Assembly (NCBI RefSeq): GCF_030818485.1
Contig: NZ_JAUTAJ010000005.1
Coordinates: forward strand, 238,086 to 302,085
Length of the DNA stretch: 64,000 nt
DNA from: Pseudoroseomonas cervicalis
GTDB taxonomy: Bacteria > Pseudomonadota > Alphaproteobacteria > Acetobacterales > Acetobacteraceae
Direction: 5' to 3'
The notes under the pieces were generated by a model. The model worked only from the letters and a program-made list of their open reading frames with translations. It was not told where the DNA came from and did no database searches. This document shows positions 43,748 through 51,600 of the stretch, piece by piece. The position numbers were made by a program, and so were the translations under genes. The number at the start of each line of letters is the position of its first letter. Positions within the stretch are counted from its first letter, which is position 1.

Positions 43748-44710
43748 TCAGGCCACCTTGTCGCTGTCGGCCACGCCCTCGCCACGGGCGAAGCTGGCGA
43801 TGTTGCCGAACATCTGGCCGATGGTCTTTTCGAAATTGTCGGCCGCCATGGCCGCGATATGCGGGGTCACCACCACATTGTCCATTCTCAGCAGCCTGTT
43901 GTCCGACGGCACGGGCTCTGTCTCGAACACATCCATGGCGGCGCCCAGGATCTCACGCGCCTGCAGCGCGTCCACCAGATCCGCCTCCACCACCACGCCG
44001 CCGCGGGCGACGTTGATCAGAACGGCGCTGCGCTTCATTCGCTGCAGCGCGGCGCGGTCGATCATGCCCTGGGTCTGCGGAGTCAGCGGGCAATGCAGCG
44101 AGACGACGTCCGACTGCTCCAGGATCTCCGGCAGCGTGGCATGGCGGACACCGAGGGCCTGTTCCTCCGCCTCCGGCAGGCGGCGCGTCTTGCTGTAGAG
44201 GATCGCGCCGCCGAAGGGGCGCAGCAGCCGCGCCAGATTTTGCCCGATGGCCCCGAAGCCGATGATGCCCACCGTCTTGCCGCTCAGCATGAGGCTGGGC
44301 TTGGGCGATTGGTTGGTGCGCCACTCGCCCTCGCGCAGCGTGTGGTGGCCCCAAGAGAGGTTGCGCATCAGCGCGATGATCAGCCCCAGGGTGAATTCGG
44401 CAACCGGCACCGCATTGCTGCCGGTGGTGCGGGCGACCGTGATGCCACGGGCGCGCGCGGCCTCGAGATCGAAATTGTCGACGCCAACGCCCCATTTGTG
44501 CAGCAGCCGTGCCTTTGGGGCGGCGGCCAGCAGCGCCGCATCCACCGCGATCTGGCCCGAGACGATGATATCGGCCCCCGTCACCAGCGCCTGCAGATGC
44601 GCGGTGTCGCGGCTCGTCGCGTGGTCCAGGTTCATGCCGGGCGGCAGCATGGCGCGCATCCGCGCGGCGGTTCCGGGCGTGATGGGGTCGAGCACGACGA
44701 TCTGGGTCAT
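43748..44710 (-). CDS. D-isomer-specific 2-hydroxyacid dehydrogenase
   Basis: A 320-residue NAD(P)-dependent dehydrogenase interconverting a 2-oxoacid and its D-2-hydroxyacid. Rossmann motif GFGAIGQNLARLLRPFG starts near residue 151. Catalytic Arg is in NVARGGVV, Glu in DVFETEPVP and His in TPHIAA. Start at ATG 44710 (MTQIVVLDPITPG); an in-frame extension upstream lacks family similarity and runs toward the parS-like palindromes. Cotranscribed with the flavin reductase. The exact substrate (phosphoglycerate-like, glyoxylate, hydroxypyruvate) cannot be told. Confidence 0.88.
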   Translation of the reverse strand: MTQIVVLDPITPGTAARMRAMLPPGMNLDHATSRDTAHLQALVTGADIIVSGQIAVDAALLAAAPKARLLHKWGVGVDNFDLEAARARGITVARTTGSNAVPVAEFTLGLIIALMRNLSWGHHTLREGEWRTNQSPKPSLMLSGKTVGIIGFGAIGQNLARLLRPFGGAILYSKTRRLPEAEEQALGVRHATLPEILEQSDVVSLHCPLTPQTQGMIDRAALQRMKRSAVLINVARGGVVVEADLVDALQAREILGAAMDVFETEPVPSDNRLLRMDNVVVTPHIAAMAADNFEKTIGQMFGNIASFARGEGVADSDKVA

Positions 44711-44799
44711 CCGGCGGAACGGGCCTTGGCTGGTGAAGGAGGGCGGCCAGCCTGGGGTGAAACGCCATGACCGGCAAGGGTGCAGCGCAGCGAAGTGCC

Positions 44800-44855
44800 G
44801 CGGTTTACCGGTAAACCGCCACAACAAGCTCAGCCGGGAGGTTTACCGGTAAACC
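44800..44855. promoter_or_regulatory. parS: Paired palindromes, probable centromere (parS) or par operator
   Basis: A 20-base perfect palindrome GCGGTTTACCGGTAAACCGC (44800-44819) and a 16-base one GGTTTACCGGTAAACC (44840-44855) share the same core, with centres 38 bases apart. They lie 46 bases before parA. GTT-N8-AAC resembles the core of RepABC-type parS sites. Repeated palindromes directly upstream of a parA gene normally bind the partition protein, serving as centromere and operator. Confidence 0.7.
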
Positions 44856-44901
44856 CGCTGCCCCTAACATTGCCGCAGACATTGCTGGATGGGACATTCG
44901 C

Positions 44902-45600
44902 ATGGCTGCCATGGCCCGGCCTGCCGCGCCGCGTCTCGTGGTCTTCTGCTCGCCGAAGGGCGGCTCGGGCAAGACCACCTTCTGCCAGAACCTGCTGCCG
45001 CTGGCGGCGCAGGAGGGGTATCGCGCGCTCGGCGTCGATTTCGACCCGCAGCAGACCCTGACCAAATGGGGCCGCCGCCGCCTGGCCACCGCCGAGGCCC
45101 GGCCGGAGATCGCCGCCTTCGACGTGCTGCCGGCCGACATCCTGAATGATTGGCAGGCGGTGCGGCAGGCGGCCCAGGGGCATGATCTGGTGATCGTGGA
45201 CATGCTGCCTTCGGTCGACCACTGCCTGCCCCAGGTGCTGGAGGTCTGCACCGCCGCCGATCTGGTGGTGGTGCCGAGCCAGGCGACGATGAATGATGCC
45301 GACAGCACCGGCCCCTGGCTGACCCGGCTGAGCGAGATGGGGGTGAAGACCGCCGCCGTGCTGAACCGCGCCAATGAGCGCGAGGTCTTCGTCCGGGCGC
45401 TGAAGGAGCAGTTCAACCGCCTGGCGCCGCTCTGCCCCGTCACGGTGCGCAACCTGTCGGATGCGCATCTGGGCCATGTCGACGGGCTGAGCGCGGCCGA
45501 CAATCCGAAGTCGAAATCCCGGCCGGATTTCGTGGCGGTGTGGGATTATGTGCGGCGCGAGGCCGGCTTCCCCCCGCGCCGCAAGGGGAGGGGAGCATGA
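44902..45600 (+). CDS. parA: ParA-type partition ATPase
   Basis: A 232-residue Walker-type ATPase without an N-terminal helix-turn-helix, so it is of the small (type Ib-like) class. The deviant Walker A KGGSGKTT is at 19-26 (VVFCSPKGGSGKTTFCQNLL), Walker A' follows at VDFDPQQTLTKW and Walker B is LVIVDMLPSVD. Such proteins position plasmid copies on the nucleoid together with a centromere-binding partner. The ATG overlaps nothing upstream; paired palindromes lie 46 bases before it. The stop overlaps the next gene by ATGA, marking a two-gene par operon. Confidence 0.9.
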   Translation: MAAMARPAAPRLVVFCSPKGGSGKTTFCQNLLPLAAQEGYRALGVDFDPQQTLTKWGRRRLATAEARPEIAAFDVLPADILNDWQAVRQAAQGHDLVIVDMLPSVDHCLPQVLEVCTAADLVVVPSQATMNDADSTGPWLTRLSEMGVKTAAVLNRANEREVFVRALKEQFNRLAPLCPVTVRNLSDAHLGHVDGLSAADNPKSKSRPDFVAVWDYVRREAGFPPRRKGRGA

Positions 45601-46275
45601 GCAGCCGCAGCAGCGGGCGCATCCTGTCGATCGGCCAGAAGCTCAGCACCGCCCTGGCCGAGCCGGACCGGCAGGCGGATGGGCTGCGCAATCTCAGCGT
45701 GGCGCCGCAGGATTTCGTCGACGAGTTCCACCGGCTGTTCGCCGGCACCGGGGTGCTGAACGACCAGGAGAAGGTCCGCGCCGCCACGGTGCTGTACAAC
45801 ACGCTGCGCAGCGGCGCGGCGCGGCAGATCGAACTCTATGTCCAAATGGGCAAGGCGCTGCTGGCGGCCGAGCGGAAATTCGCGCCGGAGGAATGGAAGC
45901 TGCTGATCGACCGCAGCGACACCGCTGTTCAAGGTGCCGAAGAACCGGGCGGTGATGTGGCGACAGGTGGCGCTGGCGGTGGAGGAGGGAAGGCTGCCGC
46001 TGGACCTGTTGCCGGACAGCTACAGCGTGGCCTATGTCTTCACCCATTACGAACCGGTGCGCATCCAGAAGGCGATCGAGGCCGGGGTGCTGCGCCCCTC
46101 GGTCACCCGAAAGGAGGCGGAACATTTCCGGCGCCTGCCACTGACTGGCCAGAGCATGGCGCCGCAGCCAGCGACCGAGCTGGACCGGTTGCTGGATCAG
46201 GAGCGGCGGCTGGAAGAGAAGCTGGTGGCGGTGCGCGCCCGCATCGCGGAGCTCCGCAGGAAAGCCGGGGGTTGA
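45597..46275 (+). pseudogene. Putative partition partner of ParA, frameshifted
   Basis: Begins MSSRSSGRILSIGQKLSTAL at the ATG overlapping the parA stop and reads normally to EEWKLLIDRSDT. It then changes frame: the expected continuation LFKVPKNRAVMWRQVALAVE is found one base later and runs to a stop at 46273-46275. One extra base near 45923-45925 explains this; the restored protein has 225 residues, ending in a charged coiled-coil-like tail (DRLLDQERRLEEKLVAVRAR). Position in the operon says centromere-binding protein, but I see no ParB/Srx nuclease-like domain or ribbon-helix-helix I can name. As sequenced, the first frame ends at 46289. Confidence 0.7.
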
Positions 46276-46581
46276 GCTTGCCCCGCTAGCGGCGGTGCCT
46301 TGGCAGTCTCATGGGGCGCGGTGTCTGGCTCGCCGGCCGGTTGGGTAAGCTGGCCGGCGCGCCCGAAGGGCCGGACGCATCCCGGCGGCCCGGAGCGAGG
46401 AATTGAGAGGGGCGGGCCTCCGGCTCCCGCAGGGCCAGAAAAGAAGGCGGCGCCAACGGACCGCAGGGATGCCCGGTGGGCAGGGCCTAAGAGGGCGCTC
46501 CGTCAGGACAACGCGCCGGTCGCTGCCCCGCTCCGCCACAGCCGGGAGCCTGCTCGCTCGAAGCGGGACAAAACGCTGCCG
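46276..46581. other. Gap without a recognisable gene
   Basis: About 300 GC-rich bases after the par operon. An open frame of 108 codons exists (46300-46626), but its composition (Arg/Pro/Gly-rich, no ribosome binding site) looks non-coding. I see no iterons, tRNA or mobile-element features here. Confidence 0.5.
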
Positions 46582-46622
46582 AAAAAAAGGCCGGGCCACC
46601 GCGATGACGGTGCAGCCCGGCC
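46582..46622 (-). terminator. Rho-independent terminator of the minus-strand operon
   Basis: On the minus strand, GGCCGGGC...CACC pairs with GGTG-GCCCGGCC and is followed by seven T residues (46588-46582). It lies 47 bases after the stop of the gamma-carbonic-anhydrase-like gene. Confidence 0.85.
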
Positions 46623-46668
46623 ATAACATTTGTCCTGGCGGTGGCTCGACCCGCCCGGAAAGCGGCGC

Positions 46669-47199
46669 TCAGTCCAGCCGTCGCAACGTGCCGGCGAAGC
46701 GCCGCCAATTCTCCACATAGCCATCCGCCGAGCGCCGCAGCCCCTCGATGGCCGCCTCGTCCAGGCTGCGGATGGCGCGGGCCGGGCTGCCGACGATCAG
46801 GCTGCCATCAGGGAATTCCTTGCCCTCGGTCACCAGCGCATTGGCGCCGACCAGGCAGTTGCGGCCAATTTTTGCGCCGTTCAGCACGGTCGCGCCCATG
46901 CCGATCAGGCTGCCATCGCCGATGCTGCAGCCATGCACGATGGCATGATGGCCGATGGTGACGCCCGCACCGATGCTCAGCGGGAAGCCCGGATCGGCAT
47001 GCAGCATGGCGCCTTCCTGCACATTGGTGCGGGCGCCGACGGTGATGGCGCTGCGGTCGCCACGCAGAACGGCTCCGAACCAGATGCCGACCTCGTCGCC
47101 CAGGGTGACGTCGCCGATGACATGGGCGTCGGGCGCCACCCAGAAACGCTCCGGCGCGGGCAGGCGGGGCGTCATGCCGTCCAGCTCATAGATGGGCAT
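46669..47199 (-). CDS. Gamma-carbonic-anhydrase-like hexapeptide-repeat protein
   Basis: A 176-residue left-handed beta-helix protein. Hexapeptide repeats run through VIGDVTLGDEVGIWFGAVLR, SIGDGSLIGMGATVLNGAKI. The three zinc-ligand histidines expected in the family are present (MLHADPG, IGHHAIVHGC). Start at ATG 47199 (MPIYELDGMTPRLPAPERFW); a longer reading lacks similarity. Members (YrdA/PaaY-like) may hydrate CO2 or, as PaaY, hydrolyse dead-end CoA thioesters. The latter would suit its place behind enoyl-CoA hydratase and CoA-transferase genes. Confidence 0.88.
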   Translation of the reverse strand: MPIYELDGMTPRLPAPERFWVAPDAHVIGDVTLGDEVGIWFGAVLRGDRSAITVGARTNVQEGAMLHADPGFPLSIGAGVTIGHHAIVHGCSIGDGSLIGMGATVLNGAKIGRNCLVGANALVTEGKEFPDGSLIVGSPARAIRSLDEAAIEGLRRSADGYVENWRRFAGTLRRLD

Positions 47200-47276
47200 C
47201 GGTTCCTCCAAGGATTTCGACCAGCATGGCCTGGGCGGCGCCGCGCCGGAAGTCCGGCACGGCGCGCCGGGGCCGT

Positions 47277-48077
47277 TCAGCGGCCCTGGAAGGCGGGGCG
47301 GCGCTTCTCGAGGAAGGCGCGGCGACCCTCGACATAGTCGCTGCTGGCGAAGCACTGCTCGACCAGCTGGTCACAGAGAGAGGCATCCTGCAGCGCCTCA
47401 TCCTTCAGCGCCTCGCCCACGATGCGCTTGATGGAGGTGACGGTGAGCGGGGCATTGCCGGCGATTTCGCGCGCCATCTCGGTGGCGAAGCCCTCCAGCT
47501 CGGCCAGCGGCAGGACGCGGTTGACCAGGCCCATCCGCTCCGCCTCGGCCGCGCTGTAGCGGCGGGCGGTGAAGAAGATCTCCTTGGTGTAGGAGGGGCC
47601 GACCAGCGTCACCAGCCGCGACACGCCCTTCAGCCCATAGCCGAGGCCGAGCCGCGCCGCCGGGATGCCGAAGGTCGAGGTCTCGCCGCAGAGGCGGATG
47701 TCGCAGCAGGTGGCCAGCGCCACGCCGCCGCCGATGCAATGCCCCTCGATCATGGCGATCGTCGGCTTGGCCAGGCGGTAGAGCCCGCCATAGACCCGCT
47801 CGGTCTGCGCCTGATAGGCGGCGACCGCCTCGGCCGAGGCGCGCTCGCTCTCGAATTTGGAAATGTCGGCGCCGGAGACGAAGGCCTTGCCGCCGGCGCC
47901 GCGCAGGATGATGACGCGCACCTCCGGATCCTCGGCGAAATCGGCCAGGATCGATTCGGCGGCCTGCCACATCTCCAGGCTGACGGCGTTGTGCCGCTCC
48001 GGATTGTTGAAGGTCATCCAGCCGATGCCGTCCGCCTTGCGGGCCAGCATCTTCGGCGTGGTGGTGGCGATCTCCAT
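47277..48077 (-). CDS. Enoyl-CoA hydratase/isomerase family protein
   Basis: A 266-residue crotonase-fold protein. The oxyanion-hole segments are GGKAFVSGADISKFESERAS and IEGHCIGGGVALATCCDIRL. Of the two catalytic glutamates of classical hydratase, the second is retained in PSYTKEIFFTARRYSA. The first position reads FGIPAARLGLGYGLKGVSRL and lacks Glu, so the reaction may not be simple crotonyl-CoA hydration. It lies 14 bases after the CaiB-type gene and 77 before the gamma-carbonic-anhydrase-like gene, consistent with one operon handling a CoA-activated acid. Confidence 0.9.
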   Translation of the reverse strand: MEIATTTPKMLARKADGIGWMTFNNPERHNAVSLEMWQAAESILADFAEDPEVRVIILRGAGGKAFVSGADISKFESERASAEAVAAYQAQTERVYGGLYRLAKPTIAMIEGHCIGGGVALATCCDIRLCGETSTFGIPAARLGLGYGLKGVSRLVTLVGPSYTKEIFFTARRYSAAEAERMGLVNRVLPLAELEGFATEMAREIAGNAPLTVTSIKRIVGEALKDEALQDASLCDQLVEQCFASSDYVEGRRAFLEKRRPAFQGR

Positions 48078-48091
48078 GGTATCCCCCTCCC

Positions 48092-49308
48092 TCAGACGAT
48101 CTGCGTCGCGCGCAGCGCGTCGATGCTGGCCTGGTCGAGGCCGAGGCGCTGCAGCACCTCCTCCGTGTGCTCGCCGATGGCGGGCGGGTGGGAGACCACC
48201 TCGCTCGGGGTGCGGGACAGGCGGAAGGGCTGGCCGACATAGCGCACGGGCTCACCGCCGCGCGGCAGCTCGCGCACGATGCCCAGATGCTCGGTCTGAG
48301 CGTCCTGGAAGGCCTGGTCGATATTGTAGATCGGGCCGCAGGGCACGCCGGCGCGGTTCAGCGCATCCACCCATTCGGCGCTGCTGCGGGTGGCCGTCAC
48401 GCTGGCGATCTCGGCATTCAGCGCGCGTCGCGGTTGCGGCTGCGCGATTCGCCGTCGGCATAGTCCGGATGGGTGATCCAGTCGGTGCGGCCCAGCGCCT
48501 CGGCGGTGCGCTCCCAGATCCTCTGGCCGGAGGCGGCGATGTTGATATGCCCATCGCTGGTCGGGAAGACGCCGGTCGGAATGCTGGTCGGGTGGTTGTT
48601 GCCGGCCTGCTTCGGCACCTCGCCGGCCATCAGCCAGCGGGCCGCCTGGAAATCCAGCATGAAGAGCTGCGCCTCCAGCAGGCTTGTGGAGACCCATTGG
48701 CCCCGCCCGCTCTTCTCCCGCTCCAGCAGCGCCACCATGATGCCCTGGGAGGCGAAGATGCCGGCGCAGAGATCGGCGATCGGGATGCCGACCCGCACCG
48801 GACCCTGGCCGGGCAGGCCGGTGATCGACATCAGCCCGCCCATGCCCTGGGCGATCTGGTCGAAGCCGGGGCGGTTCGCATAGGGCCCGTCCTGGCCGAA
48901 GCCGGAGATCGAGGCCAGGATGATGCGCGGATTGACCTTGGCCAGCGCCTCGTAATCGATGCCGAGCCGGCCCTTCACGTCGGGGCGGAAATTCTCCACC
49001 ACCACATCGGCCTTCTCGACCAGGCGCAGGAACAGGGCGCGGCCCTCGGGGTCCTTCAGGTTCAGCGTCATGCCCCGCTTGTTGCGGTGCAGATTCTGGA
49101 AATCCGGCCCCATGCGCGGGCCGCCCATCGGGTCGCCGGCATCCAGCCCCTCGGGCATCTCGATCTTGATGACATCGGCGCCCCAATCGGCCAGCTGCCG
49201 CACGCAGGTGGGGCCGGAGCGCACCCGGGTGAGGTCCAGCACCACCGTGCCGGCAAGGGCGGAGGAAGCCGCGCGGGCGGGCCGCGGGGCGAAGGCGCTG
49301 TCATTCAT
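48092..49308 (-). pseudogene. CaiB/BaiF family CoA transferase, frameshifted
   Basis: A family III CoA transferase, about 405 residues if the frame is restored. Start MNDSAFAPRPARAASSALAG at ATG 49308. Landmarks are VVLDLTRVRSGPTCVRQLAD, NLHRNKRGMTLNLKDPEGRA, and the catalytic Asp in VGIPIADLCAGIFASQG. The frame breaks after ESRSRNRD, in the GCGCGCG run at 48421-48427; the continuation LNAEIASVTATRSSAEWVDA is in another frame and ends at 48092. One missing or two extra bases would explain it. As sequenced, the first frame stops at 48418. It is divergent from the gntR gene. Confidence 0.87.
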
Positions 49309-49365
49309 GCGGGTCGCTCCCATTCCGTGCCCGCAGCGCTAGCATGTTTCGGCTGTGATGCAAAC

Positions 49366-49387
49366 TGTTGACGATTTTCGGTCGACA
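49366..49387. promoter_or_regulatory. Imperfect dyad before gntR, possible operator
   Basis: TGTTGAC (49366-49372) and GTCGACA (49381-49387) form an inverted repeat with one mismatch and an eight-base spacer, 16 bases upstream of the chosen gntR start, between the divergent CaiB and gntR genes. Confidence 0.35.
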
Positions 49388-49402
49388 CGTTCTGATGCCG
49401 CC

Positions 49403-50212
49403 ATGACCACCGAGCCCCATGCCGCGCTGCAGCTGCTGCGCACCGCCTCCCTGACCAGCGTCGTCCGCCAGGAGATCGAGCGGATGATCCTGGATGGCAG
49501 CGTCAAGGCGGGCAGCCGGCTGAACGAGCAGGCGCTGGCGGCGCGGCTCGGCGTCAGCCGCGGCCCGGTGCGGGAGGCGATCCGCGGGCTCGAGCATCAG
49601 GGGCTGGTGGTCACCGTGGTCAACCAGGGCAGCTATGTGCGCAAGGTCAGCGTCGAGGAGGCGCTCGAGCTCTACGACCTTCGCGCGCTGCTGACCGGCG
49701 AGGCCTGCGCCACCCTGGCCGCGGCCCCGCCCGAGGGGGCCGAGGCGCGGCTCGCCGCCCTGATCGCGGCGATGGAGCGCGCGGCGGAGGCCGATGACGC
49801 GCCCGGCTACTACACGCTGAACCTCGAATTCCATGCGGCGCTCTTCGCGCTCGGCGCCGGGCCGCGGGCGCAGCGAATCTATGGCGATCTCGGCAATGAG
49901 CTGAACCTGTTCCGTCGGCGCGCCCTCGTGCAGCCCGAGAACATGCGCGAGAGCAATGCCGAGCACGCCAGCATCCTCGCCGCCATCCGCGCCCGCGACA
50001 CGGTCGCCGCGCGCGCGGCGGGGGAGGCGCATATCCGGGGCGGCAAGCGGCGCTTCGGCGCCAGCGCCGCCGGCCACCGGCCAAGCACGCCGCGACAGAC
50101 GGCGACAGGAGGAGACGATGAGCAGCAAGACCCGCCCCCCGATCCCGCCACCCGGCCCGATCCTGACGATGCCGCGCCGCGCGCTGCTCGGCGCCGGGGC
50201 CGCCGGGCTTAG
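49403..50212 (+). CDS. GntR family (FCD domain) transcriptional regulator
   Basis: N-terminal winged helix (SLTSVVRQEIERMILDGSVK, ALAARLGVSRGPVREAIRGL) and a helical FCD ligand domain (about 85-215, with NLEFHAALFALGAG and EHASILAAIRARD). Such regulators respond to organic acids. Start chosen at ATG 49403; the ATG at 49355 would add 16 residues and swallow the dyad at 49366. Family similarity ends at about residue 224 (HIRGGKRRF). The frame then stays open for 46 Pro/Arg-rich codons and overlaps the next gene by 95 bases, so the true C-terminus is doubtful. Confidence 0.85.
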   Translation: MTTEPHAALQLLRTASLTSVVRQEIERMILDGSVKAGSRLNEQALAARLGVSRGPVREAIRGLEHQGLVVTVVNQGSYVRKVSVEEALELYDLRALLTGEACATLAAAPPEGAEARLAALIAAMERAAEADDAPGYYTLNLEFHAALFALGAGPRAQRIYGDLGNELNLFRRRALVQPENMRESNAEHASILAAIRARDTVAARAAGEAHIRGGKRRFGASAAGHRPSTPRQTATGGDDEQQDPPPDPATRPDPDDAAPRAARRRGRRA

Positions 50213-51134
50213 CCTGCTGGCCGCGCCGCGCCTGCTGCGCGCGGCGGAACGCTTTCCCTCGCGCGTGGTCGAGGTGGTGACGCATGCGGGCGTCGGCGGC
50301 GGCACCGACATCACCGCGCGGATGATGATGGTGCAGGCGCCGGCCGAGTTCGGCCAGGAATTCATCGTCGTCAACCGCACCGCCGGCAGCGGCGCCGCGG
50401 CGCTGCAATACGCCGCCTCCCGCCCGCGCGACGGGCACACGCTGCTGCTGGTGACGCAGACGCATCTGCTGACCATGCTGCGCAACCGCAGCCTGCCGCA
50501 ATTCGACGAGCTGGTGGGGGTGGCGCGCGCCACCGAGGATCCGCAGATCGTCATGGTCAAGGCCGGCAGCCCGCTGGCCGAGCCGGCGGCCTTCGTCGCG
50601 GCGGGCAAGGAACGCGCGCTGAAATATGGCGGCACGCATGTCGGCAGCGTCGACCATGTCGCGGTCTTCGCCTTCGCCCGCAGCGGGCAGATGAAGGACC
50701 CGGTGCTGGTGCCGTTCCGCGGCGGCGGCGACATCGTCATCAACCTGGTGGGCGGCAATATCGACGCCGCCGTCATCAACCCGGCCGAGGCCGAGGCGCA
50801 GCTGCGCGTGGGCGAGGTGAAGGCGGTGATGACGCTGTCGCGCCAGCGCCTGGCCTCGCTGCCCGATGTGCCGACGGCGACCGAGCTCGGCATCCCGGCA
50901 CTGGCCGCCACCACGCGCGGCTTCGCCGTGCTGAAGGGCACGCCGGAGGACCGCGTGGCGCGGCTGGAAGCCGGGCTGATCAAGGCGATGTCGGGCGATG
51001 TCTATCGCGGCTACCTGAAATCCACCGGCCAGGCGGAGGACAGCGTCACCGGGCGGGAGACCTGGCAGGCGCAGCTGGCGCAGTTCCAGGAGCAGGGGCG
51101 CGAGGCGCTCACCTCACTGGGGCTGCTGCGGTGA
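50118..51134 (+). CDS. tctC: Tripartite tricarboxylate transporter binding protein (TctC/Bug type)
   Basis: A 338-residue periplasmic receptor. Tat-type leader around MPRRALLGAGAAGLSLLAAP, with cleavage after LRA. The mature part has FPSRVVEVVTHAGVGGGTDI, then RDGHTLLLVTQTHLLTMLRN and PFRGGGDIVINLVGGNIDAA, typical of Bug proteins. The ATG at 50118 follows AGGAGGAGACG, one of the best ribosome binding sites in the window; the Met at 50169 is an alternative start. It captures a carboxylate for the TctBA permease encoded next. Confidence 0.9.
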   Translation: MSSKTRPPIPPPGPILTMPRRALLGAGAAGLSLLAAPRLLRAAERFPSRVVEVVTHAGVGGGTDITARMMMVQAPAEFGQEFIVVNRTAGSGAAALQYAASRPRDGHTLLLVTQTHLLTMLRNRSLPQFDELVGVARATEDPQIVMVKAGSPLAEPAAFVAAGKERALKYGGTHVGSVDHVAVFAFARSGQMKDPVLVPFRGGGDIVINLVGGNIDAAVINPAEAEAQLRVGEVKAVMTLSRQRLASLPDVPTATELGIPALAATTRGFAVLKGTPEDRVARLEAGLIKAMSGDVYRGYLKSTGQAEDSVTGRETWQAQLAQFQEQGREALTSLGLLR

Positions 51135-51586
51135 GCGTCGCACCCGATCGCCTGGCGGCGGGGGCGGTGGCGGGGGCGGCGCTGCTCGCCTTCGCCGTCA
51201 CCTACAGTTTCGAGGAGGTACCGCCGGGCCTGGCCCAGGGCCTCGGCGCGGTCGAGTTCCCGCGCCTGATCTGCCTGGTGCTGCTCGGCCTCGCCGCCCT
51301 GCTGGCGCTGGGCGCGCAGCCGCGCCGGCCGCCGCCGCCGGTGCCGGGCACGGGCTGGGCCAGCATGGCGCTCTGCCTGCTGTTCCTGCCGGCCATGGCG
51401 CTGATCGGCATGCTGCCCTCCATGGCGCTGTTCCTGCTGGCCATGGGGCTGCTCTGGGGCGAGCGGCGGATCGGCCTGCTGGTCGGCACCGCGCTCGGGC
51501 TGACACTGGCCATCTGGCTGGTCTTCGTGCGGCTGTTCGGCCTGAGCCTGCCGCCCGGCTGGCTCGGCGAAACCCTGCTGGGCTGA
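51131..51586 (+). CDS. tctB: Tripartite tricarboxylate transporter small membrane subunit TctB
   Basis: A 151-residue protein with four predicted membrane helices (e.g. LICLVLLGLAALLALGAQ, MALCLLFLPAMALIGMLPSM). The GTG start overlaps the tctC stop (GTGA). TctB proteins vary in sequence; identity rests on size, helices and position between tctC and tctA. Confidence 0.85.
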   Translation: MSVAPDRLAAGAVAGAALLAFAVTYSFEEVPPGLAQGLGAVEFPRLICLVLLGLAALLALGAQPRRPPPPVPGTGWASMALCLLFLPAMALIGMLPSMALFLLAMGLLWGERRIGLLVGTALGLTLAIWLVFVRLFGLSLPPGWLGETLLG

Positions 51587-51600
51587 GGGGGAAGAAGCGC

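Noticed and set aside
46300..46626. A 108-codon protein after the par operon
   Set aside because: Low-complexity Arg/Pro/Gly composition, no ribosome binding site, and it runs into the terminator of the opposite gene.
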